Part shown: positions 13,848-26,992 of the stretch, in pieces | Position numbering within the stretch: position 1 is the first letter of the stretch | Layout of the letters: the number at the start of each line of letters is the position of its first letter | Assembly: GCA_015501055.1 (NCBI GenBank) | Contig: JADNYV010000046.1 | Location: 164,812 to 228,811 of the forward strand | Reading direction: 5' to 3' | DNA: 64,000 nucleotides | From: Mucidula mucida | Lineage: Eukaryota > Basidiomycota > Agaricomycetes > Agaricales > Physalacriaceae | Translations under genes and position numbers: made by a program | Notes under the pieces: generated by a model | What the model saw: only the letters and a program-made list of their open reading frames with translations | What the model was told of the DNA's origin: nothing | Databases searched by the model: none

Positions 13848-16800
13848 ATGCTCGACAATCTCGTACTAATTACATGCATATGCGTCGCCATTGCCTCGAT
13901 TTTCTACATCTTCTACTGGAACCGTCTTGTCGCCGCGCTCCTAGGACTTGTCATTCGCTTTTTCTACTGGTCTCAGGGCGCTTCCAGCATATGGGTGCAT
14001 ATAGGTGTGTTTTGAACGAAATTCGTGCTACTAGACCGCTTATATCTGTTAGGTTCAATCCAGTTATCCTTGCTGAGCGGACGAATCTTCCTCAAGGACG
14101 TTCGCTACCATTCGAGCAACCAGACTGTTCGCATAGTCAAGGTCCAGATAATTTGCAAGTACTGGCTCCGGAGTCCACTTTCCGACGATAACATCGGCAG
14201 CGTGTTTGGTGCAGAAGGTGGTCCGTGCTACGTGAATGTTTACCCCGGATGTCAATGTTTATGCCAGTTCCGTAGGAACATCCTCCAAGACTCCATCTTG
14301 TCGTATACAAGTATCCTTGCAGGGATTTGAATGGTTTCTTTACAATAGGACTGCCGCGTTCGACAATATCCTCTCCCAAATGGCATCCCGAGATGCGGCA
14401 CATCAACCAGTTAGCAAAGGTCGCCCAAGCATGGACACACATCAGTCCATTCATGCCTACACACCTGCCGGTACGTATCGATCATGCCCATCTCCTAATT
14501 GTTGAGTGATTCGTGCTCAAGACTTTGGTACCCCGCTTGAACCGTCATATGTATTGGGTGCATTGCGTCTCAAAACTCCTACGGCTCTGCAAGGCCTCTT
14601 TTCTTGGTTCAGGCGACAGCTTCCCAATCTTGACCCCAAGGAACTGTTGCCCGTTGGTATCGACATCACCAAGGGTGTCATTCTCTGCGGAAACAATTCT
14701 ACGCCAAATCTCATGGTCGCAGAGTTTGAGAATGGCAGTGGGACCTTTGGAATAACCCAGTCGAGGTCCAAGTTTGACCTCTATAAACAAATTCTCACCC
14801 TTGCTTTCCGAAATGTCCTCGTTCAATACATCGATAATAAGCAGTATGGTGACACTATGCCCGTTATTGGAGAGATGATCCGGGATCAGGCTGAACTGTA
14901 AGTGCACAAATCCTCCATTGGCATCATTTCTGACGAACTCAAGCTCTGATAACCTTGCTCCCGTAACGTCTTACACGAGCTATCAACGGTTCGGGAAACT
15001 TTGGCGGAAGCTTGGTCTCTATGCGTTCTTCGGCAAGTACGTTAATAGGCAAGCTTCTCCGAAACACCAGAGTCGTAGCTTCATGCGCAAAGCCAAGAAG
15101 AGCCTCGATGAAGGCACCCCAATCGGTGTTGACTTTACCAATGTCGAGTATGCCATTGAGCGGAAGATCCTTTCCACGCCGTCCTTGGAATTGTGCTATT
15201 ACGCTGATGCCGCTGGAGAGGTGCCCCCACTTCATCTACATTCCAAACAGGCTGGCGTTGACGTGATCGGGAATGGTGATGCTGGTCCGGAATGGGGCGT
15301 TGATATGATCATACGAGGCGGCTACATTCGATATGGACCATGGGCCGATCGTCAAAGGTATTCGTCTTTACTAGACCTGCCGAGTCAGTCTGATTCTTCC
15401 GTAGAGGAGAGTTGCAGCGAGCATTCTTCCCGCCCAACTACAATGACGTAGAGGAGACACCCAGACTACAGCCTGGCGATCAACGTCTCTGGACTGACTT
15501 GCGGGTGTTTATAGAATTGCGTGATGATACAACGTTGCACATACCGTTTCGCGAAGCATCAAAGGTCCTTTTTGATTTCACCTCCTCGGTCATGTCCTGA
15601 ATACTGTTTTAGAATTGGCAATGGGATGGGCTCACGGATTTCCCTCGTCCAAAGACTCGAGAGCATGCTGTTATCCGCCTCGTTGCTGGTGACCAATCGT
15701 CTGTGTGCTACACCATGCCAATGATTGCTGGTCCCAAAGGTTACGAACCAACTCTTGAAGTGCATCTCGATACAGTCGCTGTTACTTCCAGTCTCAATGA
15801 CATCCGCCTTATATCCGCCGAATCTTGTCGTGTATGTTTACTTGACGCTTCCACCGTCTCTAGTCCTTATACAAATGCAGGTTCGCTGCGATCTTCCATC
15901 ACCTTTGAAATGGAATGCCCCGAGGACATGGGATATTGCTGTATCCATTCGACAGCCCATACTATATCTGCTTCGTGATCATGTTAATATGTTTGCTGAC
16001 CTGGGCAAGGATTGGGCTTCTGGTCCCCCGAACGACTTCTTTCGCTTCATTCCTACGGTGTACAATTTTCAACTCGATTTGCATCGATTCGAGTTGAATT
16101 TCTACGTTAACGACCACAATATCATTGACAAGCCCTTGGTCAGAAGTGATAATGGTCTGTGTCTTTTCATTCAATCATACAAGAATCTAATCATGTCCTG
16201 TAGCCTTCGCTATTCTTCGTGGGATTGCGCTTCATCACTCCCTTACGATACCGTCCAATGTCTTTCGTGCAACAGAGACGACCATCCCGTTCATCATCGA
16301 TGTTCCCGATGCTTCAATCAGCCTATCGCTCCCGAAATGGCATACACATGCTCTTCATTCGCCGGCCCAGGGTATCCATATCGGGACGTTAAACTTGCAT
16401 CTCGATGGATCATATCGCTACTTTTCCACTGTACAGGACGACAATGTCGAGCAACTCAAGTTATCGTTCCTGGTCAGCACTCCCTTTGCATGTCTACCCT
16501 CCGGAGCTGAGTATTTCACAGCTGAAAGACGTTGCATTGAAGGCTATAGGATGGTCGATACGATACTTTATGATTCTGAGAGAGAATTACTTTGGAAGCT
16601 TCACTCACTTTTCGACGCTATACGAGTATCTGGAAAGAAGAGGTCGAGGTCTTCCACCAGGTGATCCCGATTTGGACAAGTATCGCCCAGGCACTGTGAG
16701 AATGGTCCCCCGCCTCTCGATTTGATGTTGACAGAGTTCCTAGTCGAATATGATGCAAGTCGTACTGGTTGTACGCCTAGAACATGGGTGTATCAACTTT

Positions 16801-19800
16801 CCTGCGGGTCTTCCCGGCTACGAGAAGCCCCAAATGGCTGATGAAAACGGAGACTCAGTCATTGGACATTGTTTGACACTGGACTTGCCAGAGTTACAGG
16901 TCTACTTGCGTCTGCATGATTTTTTGATGGGTAATCACAGTCCAGGTTTTGGGGTTCAGAAGGCTTACCCGACACTCCAGACTTCGCTTTCAATGTTGGC
17001 TCGATATCTGCTCGCGTTCTGGAGCAGTGCCCGGAGGTGGTCACGTACTCTTTGAATCAAGCGTCAGAGAAGGCTCTGGTATTGATAGATGGTAAGTGTT
17101 TCGAAGCTTTGTTCTCATATAAAGTCTTATGGAGACTATGAAGGTATCGACATCACGGCAAACCGGTTATTCGGACCCCTGCCTCGCACCGTCACATATT
17201 TTTGTGTATGGGAGATCCAAATAGGATCTGTAAGAGGATCCTTGTCTGCATCGAACGCGTTCACCATGTCCTCTGCGATCTCTGCCTTTCGTCTCAACTT
17301 CACTGACGCGCCGAATGCGCCTGCAGCAGAGTATATGCCAGCGCTGTACCCTGATAGTAAGCCAAATGATTGTTCACATGCAATTACTCATGACTTCTAT
17401 AGTTACTTTCGTCAAGATATCCCTCGAAAATTTGGATATTGTCTGGAAGGCTGAGAATTCTGCCATCCATATTTCTTTGCCTTCGGGACTACGAATGGAT
17501 AACAACAATCTCGGAGGAAAGTTTCATCGTACCCTCACCAGCATTCGTATCCCAACAGTGTCTCTCAAGGTGCTCAGCAACGTCACTTCACATCACAACA
17601 ACTGGCTTGAAAATGCATCCATTTCAACGGATATTAGTCTAGATATATATTCATCTCCGGCTGGTTGGCGTACGCTCGCAGAAGATCAGTTGAATTTTGT
17701 CGATGAACAAGATGCTTTGACCGGTCGCGCGGCAGCGATGTTCCAGGCCCTTTGGGGCGATCGAATACGCGACAAACGTAAATTATCTCTCTCCGTCTTC
17801 GCGATTTTATCTCACATTTTTAGCATATGCTTTGCATCGAAATGGCGTTCACATTCCCCAACCGCTTCCGTCGCGTAGTAGCAGGTTCACAGCACGTGGT
17901 CGGCATCGCGGTCACGAGCCGGGAAAATGGCATTCTCCACCCCTATCGGAATCTGAAGATGACCGTCTACCCGAATCCGAACGTGATGCGCGCTTGGCGT
18001 AGGTGCAATCTCAATGCCTGTCTATATTTGCTCAATATCGTCCAGGAAGACAAGGTCTGAATTCGTGTCTCCCGTTCGGGAAGTCGCAGATGATGGGGAC
18101 ATGAGTGGCGCTGACGAGTCTGACGACGACGATGTTTCGGATGGGGCTTCATACTCAAGCGACTGGTCAGATTCGGGTGAGCGCTTGGTCGTTTCTACCT
18201 GTGCCAACTCTGATTCTGTGCCCTTGAAGAGAAAGCTCAAATCAGCTCAGATCATTGGCACTATAGTCGATTTGCGCGGCATTATGGTAGTCGCTCTGTC
18301 GACTCTCCCTCTCTGTGGGATCAAGGTCCCTTTTTCTTGACCAAGGTCAGTTATCCTTACTTGATGCGCTTGCCGGAACTGAGTCCTGCATTTGTCGTTA
18401 GGATTACAAGGTTGAATCTGCTCTTCCCTCGGAAACAATTTCGCCGTTACCGGGCTCGCACTGCACACTGCCCGAGAATCACCTCGAAGTCACTGTTTTC
18501 CGTATCTACTGCCGCAACGACATCGATATACGCATCACTCCACTGACAATACCCGCCATCAGCCAATTTCTGAATGATTTGGAGAAAATTGTACGATAAC
18601 CTGCACTGTTTAGACCCTGTCACCCTCTCATTTTCTTATCTAGCCCTTGGCGCCTGAGTTGAGCATCGACGGCATGGTCGCGAGCTACTTAACAAGTCTA
18701 ACCAATCCCCACAAACCATTCAAGCCCCGCAACATAATCGACGTGGATATCTCGTCAGCTCATCTTCACCTTGTTCGACGCCTCGATCACGTGAACACAG
18801 AAAGCACAGGCATGGCAATTGTTCGAATCTCGGGACTCCATGTGTCCGGCTCATTCCAAAGTCACGCCCAATCATTTGCCGTGAATTGTCAAGAAATTGG
18901 CTTCCAGTTTAGCGCTATTGGGGATACACAACGCGTGAAAGACGTGCTGCTTTCTCTGGATCTACATGGCCTTGCTGTTTCCAGTCAGCACCGAAATTTG
19001 ACGATCAGCTGGGACTCTTTTTCCACAAATGTCCGGCATACCTTGCCGGAATATGCTGTCGCTTTCAGCTTAGGGATCCTTCGGGATGTCAAAGACCTTC
19101 ATCCAATCATCAAACGGAGAGAGCAATGTCTGTTGGAGAGCAGGATTCGGGTTGTCCGTGGTATTCTCAGCACCTTCAGCGAAGAGACTATCGTTGATCC
19201 GCTTTCCGCCATTCAACCGTCGTACCTCATACAGAGCGGTGTTCCTCATCAGCTTCGCACAGATCCATACTTCCGCTTTCTCTTCCATCTACGGGACTGT
19301 CTTTGGGATATTGAGAATGGGAATGGCATCGTCGATATCGATACCGAAGACCTGGATCTGGAATCACTAATTCCACTACTACAGGAACGTATGCTTGCTC
19401 TCGATCCCGACTCGTACCATATGGCTCGGCTTACGTTGCTTGAACCGCTTTTCCCGGAACTGCGCAAGTTCTCCGATTATCCAGAACCATCGAAGTTGGG
19501 ACATCTTTTCGCGTCCATTTCCCTCCATGCGAAGCGCATTACGATTAGCGTCATAGATCCCTCGTCTGGTCCACCCAGCTGTATTGAATTGAGAGACGTG
19601 GAATTCTCCGGCCGTATCCGTTTCTTTGACTTCATTCACGATCACTCCTCGAGCAGTCAACTCTCACTAGGTCAGGATTCCCCGCCGGACATCGTGCGCA
19701 CTTACACTGCCACACTTGTTTTGGGTAGCGCAAAAGTCGTTGTCTATCCGCATCTGATGGGTTTCGCTCAACATCTGTTACGAGCCCAGAATATCCCAAC

Positions 19801-22800
19801 TGCGCCTGAGGTTCAGAAGGTTCCGCGACCGAAACTAAAGGGGCGAGACTTGGTCCCCATCACCAATCTAGAGATTGTCATGCAGCTCAAAACGCTTCGC
19901 GTACAGGCCATTGCTGCAAATCTCATATTGGAATTTGGGATGGACGCCACACAAACTGGATCCACAATAATGTTCCGGCACGGTCTTGAGACAAACATGA
20001 ACCATTCCGTCATGTTCGCTGCCATATTCCTTCGAGCGCAGTCTCCCTCAGACGTACAGCAGTCTGACGATATTCTGGCATCCCTCGCGCTGACTTGTGG
20101 GCGACTCCACAATCTGACACATCGAGATCCGCTTTCTGGGCTCAAGGTTCGCTTGGCTCTCGATCTCAAGGCGTTCAATTTCAGCATACCTCGAAGTGCC
20201 CTCCGTCTGTACCGGTTTTATCAGGATTGGAGAAACGATTTCATCCCTGGTGTGGAAAGTGCGATGCGCGAGCTTGTTGTAGAGCTGAAACAGACTCCGG
20301 ATCCATCTACGAGAGTGAAGCCAACATCTCACTTGCCGAGGAGTTTGCAAATCAACGGTCACGTGCAATCATTCGGCATCCTCTTGCAAGTCATGCACGG
20401 AACGTGGATTTCTTGGGAGCTTCGAGACAGCACTGTCCATTTCCACTCTACGTCCGCTCCGCGGCGTACACAGCAGGCGTTTGGTATCCAAGTCGCCTCT
20501 CAGACGTTTACTGTGTCTCCCAAAGCAGATAATCAGAATGTTACGCCAAACTCCCGCGTCAAGTTGGACTTACCCTCTCTCTCGGTCAGCGGACGGCTTG
20601 ATGGGCAGTGCATCAAGGCAGTGGCCCTCGTTGAATTTCTTGATCTGAAAGTCAAACCTTCCCATTGGGATACTCTCATGGTCGTTCAACAAAAATTCGG
20701 ACACGACTTCAACGATTTCCTCTCGCTAATTCAGGAAACTCGCAGCAAGCAAACGACATCGCCGACAAAAACTCCGAAAGTAAGGCCGGCAATGAAGTTC
20801 GTCATTTCAATGAAGATCAGAGGGTTTAGGATCGGTTTAGAGGGCTTGTCTTCAACCGTCTATTTGGAGTGCCTGGACATCAGTGGGGGATTGGAAACGA
20901 CTTCAGAGCGTACGTGGTTCGTGACCTTGTCTGATTTAGCACTCTCGCTCGCTTCAAGGAGGTCGGTTGAAGCACAAGCGGCGGCTTTCAGTCGTAGTCG
21001 TCGGTCGGCATTTGTAATCCTGGATTTTAAGGCCCATTCCAAGGGTGCAAGAAAAGGGGGCGAATGCCAGGAAGACGCCCTTCAAATCCGGATAACGAAA
21101 TTTCATGCTGTTATGCAGCCTAGTTCGATGGGTCAAGTTGGCGATTTTATCGATGACATGCAGGTAAATCAGGTCATTTTTGTTTAGATACTATTGTCTA
21201 ATACTTTGACAGACCGAAATGCTTATTCGTCAGGAACAGAGGGCCCATGAACTGGCGGCTTTCAAGCAAAAGACACAAAAGCTCTTCGAAAGCTTTGAAG
21301 TTAAGGGCGCGAATGCCGATGTTCCAGAGACGTCGGCTGCATCGCTTCTAGACAGTTACAGCATCGACCTCAGCATCTCTAACGTGGGCGTCGCCTTCCC
21401 GTTGATTCACGATGATCAGTTGAACCTACCTAAACATGGAAGTCATGACGGAAACTCCGTCCGCGCTTTCCTCTTCTCGATTGCATCCATTCAATTTGGT
21501 ACCGTCCGGGGGGTCACTGGTGAAGCCTCAATGAAGAGATTCTCCTTTCAGTTTGTTCACAGGTACCCTTCGCTTCTCATTGATTTCTTGCTTCTGATTA
21601 TCGTGCTAGATTTAGACAGTCGGTCGCGGCAGACTTTTCTGGTGAAACTCACCAAACGCGCAACCGCCTTGTGTACCCGGAAATGACAGCGTTCTTGACA
21701 TCAACGAGATCGCCTGCATCTCGCCAGATATCTATGAAAGCCAACGTCAGCGGCTTCATCTTAGACGTAGACTCGACTATCCCAGATTACGTCTTTTCTC
21801 TCATCGACGTCTATCGTCAAGGAAAAGAGAAGGTGGCGCAACTGTCGCAACCGAAACTTCCTACACCTCTTGAACGCCACGAGGAGCCGGAGAAGAGTGC
21901 CCCCAGCCGTCCGAAGGGTCCTATTCCAACTTCCACATTTTGCGGTTCACTTGATTTCCTTAGTGGAAAAGTACGCACTTACAGTGCTTCTGCATCCCAA
22001 TTATCCCGAGTTAAAGGTTTCGATCGCACTGATGACGAAGTTCTGGAAGTGGGTGGAGAGGTTTTCAATCTCCCAGGTGTGTCGGTATGGATGGAATATC
22101 GAGCCACTCCAGCATCGCATAAATTTGACGACGAGAACGAAGAAGAGTCGTCTCTTTTGATGTTCAAAAGCACCGTACACTCCAGCCAAAACACCTTGCG
22201 ACCGACATTGCTTCCTTTCTTCACCGAGATGGTGAGCCGGATAGAACATCGAATGCGGCAAAGCAGGTCAACTGTGGCGGAAAGCCCAGTTACACCGTCA
22301 CTCAATCTTGTTTCGGAGAATACTGCCAGTCCTCGCGAGACCTCCAGCATGCAAATCAGCTTTAGTTTGCGTATCGACCAATCGAAATTGGAGCTCACTT
22401 GCAAACCTGACGTTAACGTCGTCGCCGCCCTGCATTGGGACAGCGGCGGGTTTGTCGTCAATGTGTCTCCAGGCGCTCGAAACGTTACATTTACGGGCAG
22501 TGTTGGAGGGCTCACAATTGGTCTACGGCATGGGTTCCTGAGCGAAGACTGTGTCAGTCTTGATGCTCGGAATCTCGCGTTCTCTGTCGGCTTCTCCAAA
22601 CTCGACGTTGAACATGGCCGGTCCATCAGCACTGTCTCCCTCATTCTGGACACTGAGTTTCTTGGCGGCGTACGCTTTTCGCGATTACAGGATGTTCTCT
22701 GCTTCAAAGCTGTCTGGCTTGACAAGATCCCGATGTTCAATGGACGCAACCCTGTACCAGACATCAAGGCCCCTTCTAAAGTAGTCACCCCCGATGCGTC

Positions 22801-24558
22801 TATTATTTTATCTCCTCCGTCTCAACAGGAATACAACACCGTTCTTCTCATCCGCATTCGACAAATCAAACTTGACATAGACCTTGGACAGTCTATCAGT
22901 ACTATTGTGCTCGATTTGCGGGATTCTGTCCTTCGGACGAAGTTGACGGAGTCGATAAACGAAGTTTCTCTGTCCGTCGGCGATGTGTCTATGACAGCAC
23001 GTGGAAACATTGGAGGCAAGGTTCACGTCGGTGATTGTGTCTTCCAGACCATTAGGCGTATCGAACAGCCCCACGAAGAAGTTGGTTCTCAGAGTCGAAT
23101 GTTGGAGTTGAGGATGACGAGCGGTCCATTCATCGTCGCCCTGGAGTCTGAACATCAGAAACTGCTACACTATCGGTAAATTTACTTCATTGTTATTCCT
23201 TGCAGTTATTAACGAATTCCAGGGCTGAACCTCTTGCTGTCGAAATTTTCGACGATTGGTCACAAGTCCTCGCCCATCCTCATTCCTCAAGTCGGCCTCT
23301 AAGATTATCGTTTACTATTGTTGGTCCCGAGATTGTTGCTGCTGCTACCATCGGCACCATACCCCAGATTCTCTCGTATGTGAACAAGTTCAAGGCCAAC
23401 TTGGACATGCAGAGAGACGGCGCTAGTCGCGACTCAAAGACTTTCCGTGCTACGCGTACTCCTCATCCTGACAATGCACTGTCCGCTGTTGCTGAAGCTA
23501 TGATTCACTCAGCACGGAGTCGTATCAAAGAGGTGGCTGAGACCGGTCTGTCTTACATCATTCGGCAGCACATGAGCTTGCACCTCGACCTGCTACGTCT
23601 GGTCGTATTTCCTCGAAGCATGGATGATGTCGAGGCAGCCCAATTTGTTGGCCGGAACGTCCGAGCTCGACTGGATCGTCTGATACAGTCAGGCGAACCG
23701 TCGACGAGGGACATCTCGTTGTCTTTCACTGGGATGACCATATCTCGTCTCTCTCAACTTGGCCATACAGTGTCCGCGTTGCAGTTTTCGGACAACAATG
23801 ATTGGCTGAATGTGCTCATGAGGGGCGCATCGGAAGCCACGATCGTTGGTTTGCCGTCGATGAAGATGCACATGGTGAGCGAGGAAACTCAAAAGGACGG
23901 GAACACGGTGCTTGAGTACGACTTTGAGAGTTCGTTCTTGCGACTGCAGGGCAAACAGGAGTACGAGGATATCTACATTGCGCTCAACGTTGGTCTTTAT
24001 TCGTGGCTGGCGGTGCTGCGAAAGACGTTGACGAGGGAGATGGAGCAGGTGAAGGCGGCGTCGGAATGGATGAATACTTTGAGTGCTCCGACGAATATAT
24101 CGTCACTGCGCCGGAAGGGACCTGATGTAATCGGCACTTTGAGGCTCCCAAGTCAGCACCAGCTACGCGATCGAGTCTCCCAGTGCCATCGGCTACCTCG
24201 ATTCGTTCTGCTTCCTCTGCAACGCCTACGTTTTCTCTGCCGCCGTTGGGTGACGGAAATCTGCTGTCTGTTCCTACGGAGCGATCCGGAGAAGATGGTG
24301 GCGCTGCGCCTTCTTCTTCACGTCCCGGCTCATCTACCTGCCACGGCAACGCCACATTGAAAGCTGAACATGCGACAATTAGGAGAGGCTACACCAAACG
24401 TGATGCATCCCTTCTTTATGAAGAAAGCCGGGTTCAGTCTGGAGGATTCTCTGCCGCAGTATGTTAATGAGTATGCAACGACCCCTCTAGAGGAGATCAT
24501 GGAGATTCTATTAAAGCTGTATAGTCGACAGCTCTTGGATGGACGGACTAGTATATGA
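13848..24558 (+). CDS. CSF1: CSF1, bridge-like lipid transfer protein (BLTP1 family)
   Basis: A giant protein of about 3,000 aa read through many short introns. The N-terminus has one membrane helix (LITCICVAIASIFYIFYWNR) followed by the family pattern WVHIGSIQLSLLSGRIFLKDVRYHSSN split by an intron, then LQGFEWFLYNR. Long central exons (18647-21187, 21671-23179, 23200 onward) show the repeating beta-strand character of the RBG groove. The C-terminus (YATTPLEEIMEILLKLYSRQL) is the conserved Csf1 end. The family forms an ER-anchored hydrophobic channel that moves phospholipids at contact sites. In yeast Csf1 is linked to lipid supply for GPI-anchor synthesis and to growth at low temperature. 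I did not resolve every exon, but found no break that cannot be explained by an intron. Confidence 0.93.
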
Positions 24559-24728
24559 TTTCAATATTTAACGCGGTATATTATGTAAAGTACACCATAG
24601 ACATATAATGCTTGAGACGTACTGTGGCGCAAATGGACGTCTTAGGGTTTTTTCGTGGCTTGAGACAATCCGCACAGTGTGTAGTATTAGCGTAACGTAC
24701 ATGATATCCGCCTAGTCCATTAATAAGA

Positions 24729-25656
<928 letters not shown>

Positions 25657-25726
25657 CGTTGCAACAATTTGAAGTCCAAAGAGTCAAGTACGTATTAGTC
25701 AGCGCGTATTTCTTTCTTCGTCCGAC

Positions 25727-26751
25727 ATGGTGAGTAGCCGTGATATTCACCTGCTCCGTCTCTGACAGCCTCGTAGCCTCAGGTAATTGCCATCGAGTTG
25801 GATGTATGCTGTGACATTGAGATGCTCTACAGAACGAGTATATTGAGGAACACATCAAACGCAATGGAAGACGTTTAGATTACTTTGAACGCAAGTAAGT
25901 ATACTCTTTTCACCCGCTTTCGGAATCTGATCCTACTAGGCGCAAAAAAGAGGCTCGCGAAGCACATCGGTCATCTGCCTATGCCCAAAAGGCCTTTGGT
26001 ATCAAGGGCAAGCTGTTACACGCTAAACGCCATGCCGAAAAAGTTCAACTCAAAAAGACGCTCAGAGCGCACGACGAACGCAACGTCAAGCAGGCCGACT
26101 CATCCACCGTACCCGATGGTGCTCTCCCTACATATCTCCTGGATCGCGAGGGCCAAAAGGACGCCAAAGCACTGTCCAGTGCCATCAAACAAAAGCGCAA
26201 GGACAAGGCTGCCAAGTATGCCGTGCCTCTGCCCAGGGTGCGCGGCATCGCCGAGGATGAGATGTTCAAGGTGATGAAGACGGGAAAGAGCAAGAGCAAG
26301 TCGTGGAAGCGTATGGTCACAAAGGCGACCTTTGTAGGAGAGGGCTTTACGCGGAAGCCGGTCAAGATGGAACGCTTTGTGCGGCCCATGGCGCTGCGGT
26401 ACAAAAAGGCCAACGTCACACATCGTGCGTATCCCAATGTCTCTTTCAATAGCCCTTGCTGACCATGTTCGTTAGCCGATCTCAAAGCAACCTTCCAACT
26501 GCAGATCCTCGGTGTCAAGAAAAATCCCCAATCGCCCATGTATACACAGCTCGGCGTCATGACCAAGGGTACCGTGATTGAAGTCAATGTCTCCGAACTG
26601 GGTATGGTCACGACGGGCGGTAAAGTCGTGTTTGGAAAGTACGCCCAGATCACCAACAATCCAGAAAACGACGGGTGCATTAATGCGGTCCTATGTACGT
26701 CTTTTGCTTCTGGTATTGTGAACGAAGGCTAACAGGTGTTTAGTGGTATGA
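25727..26751 (+). CDS. NSA2: NSA2, 60S ribosome biogenesis factor
   Basis: Nuclear/nucleolar protein needed for 27S pre-rRNA processing and pre-60S maturation. Six coding exons are inferred: 25727-25729 (ATG only), 25777-25782 (Pro-Gln), 25833-25894, 25940-26424, 26476-26694 and 26744-26751. They add up to 783 nt, or 260 aa, the usual family length. The resulting start [17 protein letters not shown] is the near-invariant NSA2 N-terminus. Later landmarks are [55 protein letters not shown] and a C-terminal beta domain ending GCINAVLLV. The two first exons are extremely small and would be missed by gene finders. The flanking introns are 47 and 50 nt with clean GTGAGT...TAG and GTAATT...CAG borders. 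Confidence 0.95.
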
Positions 26752-26992
26752 TTGTATGCCCATGACTATGCAAGATATATGTATTACAGCATTATGAAAT
26801 TCGCACGACCGTTAGAGCCTTGCGCCCTGGACTGTCGTGCTGGCGCCTCTTCTGCAAAGTGTGGCGTGAGTTTAGACAGCTGAATGTATATTGCTGTCAT
26901 GTAGTACAACTTTAAGTAAACACGTGACTGTACAGCCTTTGTCATCAGCGGACCCAAACTTGGACACTCGACACACCACGCGCTCGGCGACC

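Noticed and set aside
13634..13891. 85-aa minus-strand frame over the CSF1 start
   Set aside because: Overlaps the CSF1 N-terminal exon and does not continue into the Dsc4-like protein in frame.
18821..18830. GTTCGAATCT, like a tRNA T-loop
   Set aside because: No acceptor, D or anticodon arms around it, and it codes for part of CSF1.
21979..22788. 269-aa minus-strand frame
   Set aside because: Lies wholly inside a CSF1 exon whose plus-strand reading is clearly conserved.
26045..26680. 211-aa minus-strand frame
   Set aside because: Antisense to NSA2, which is unambiguous on the plus strand.
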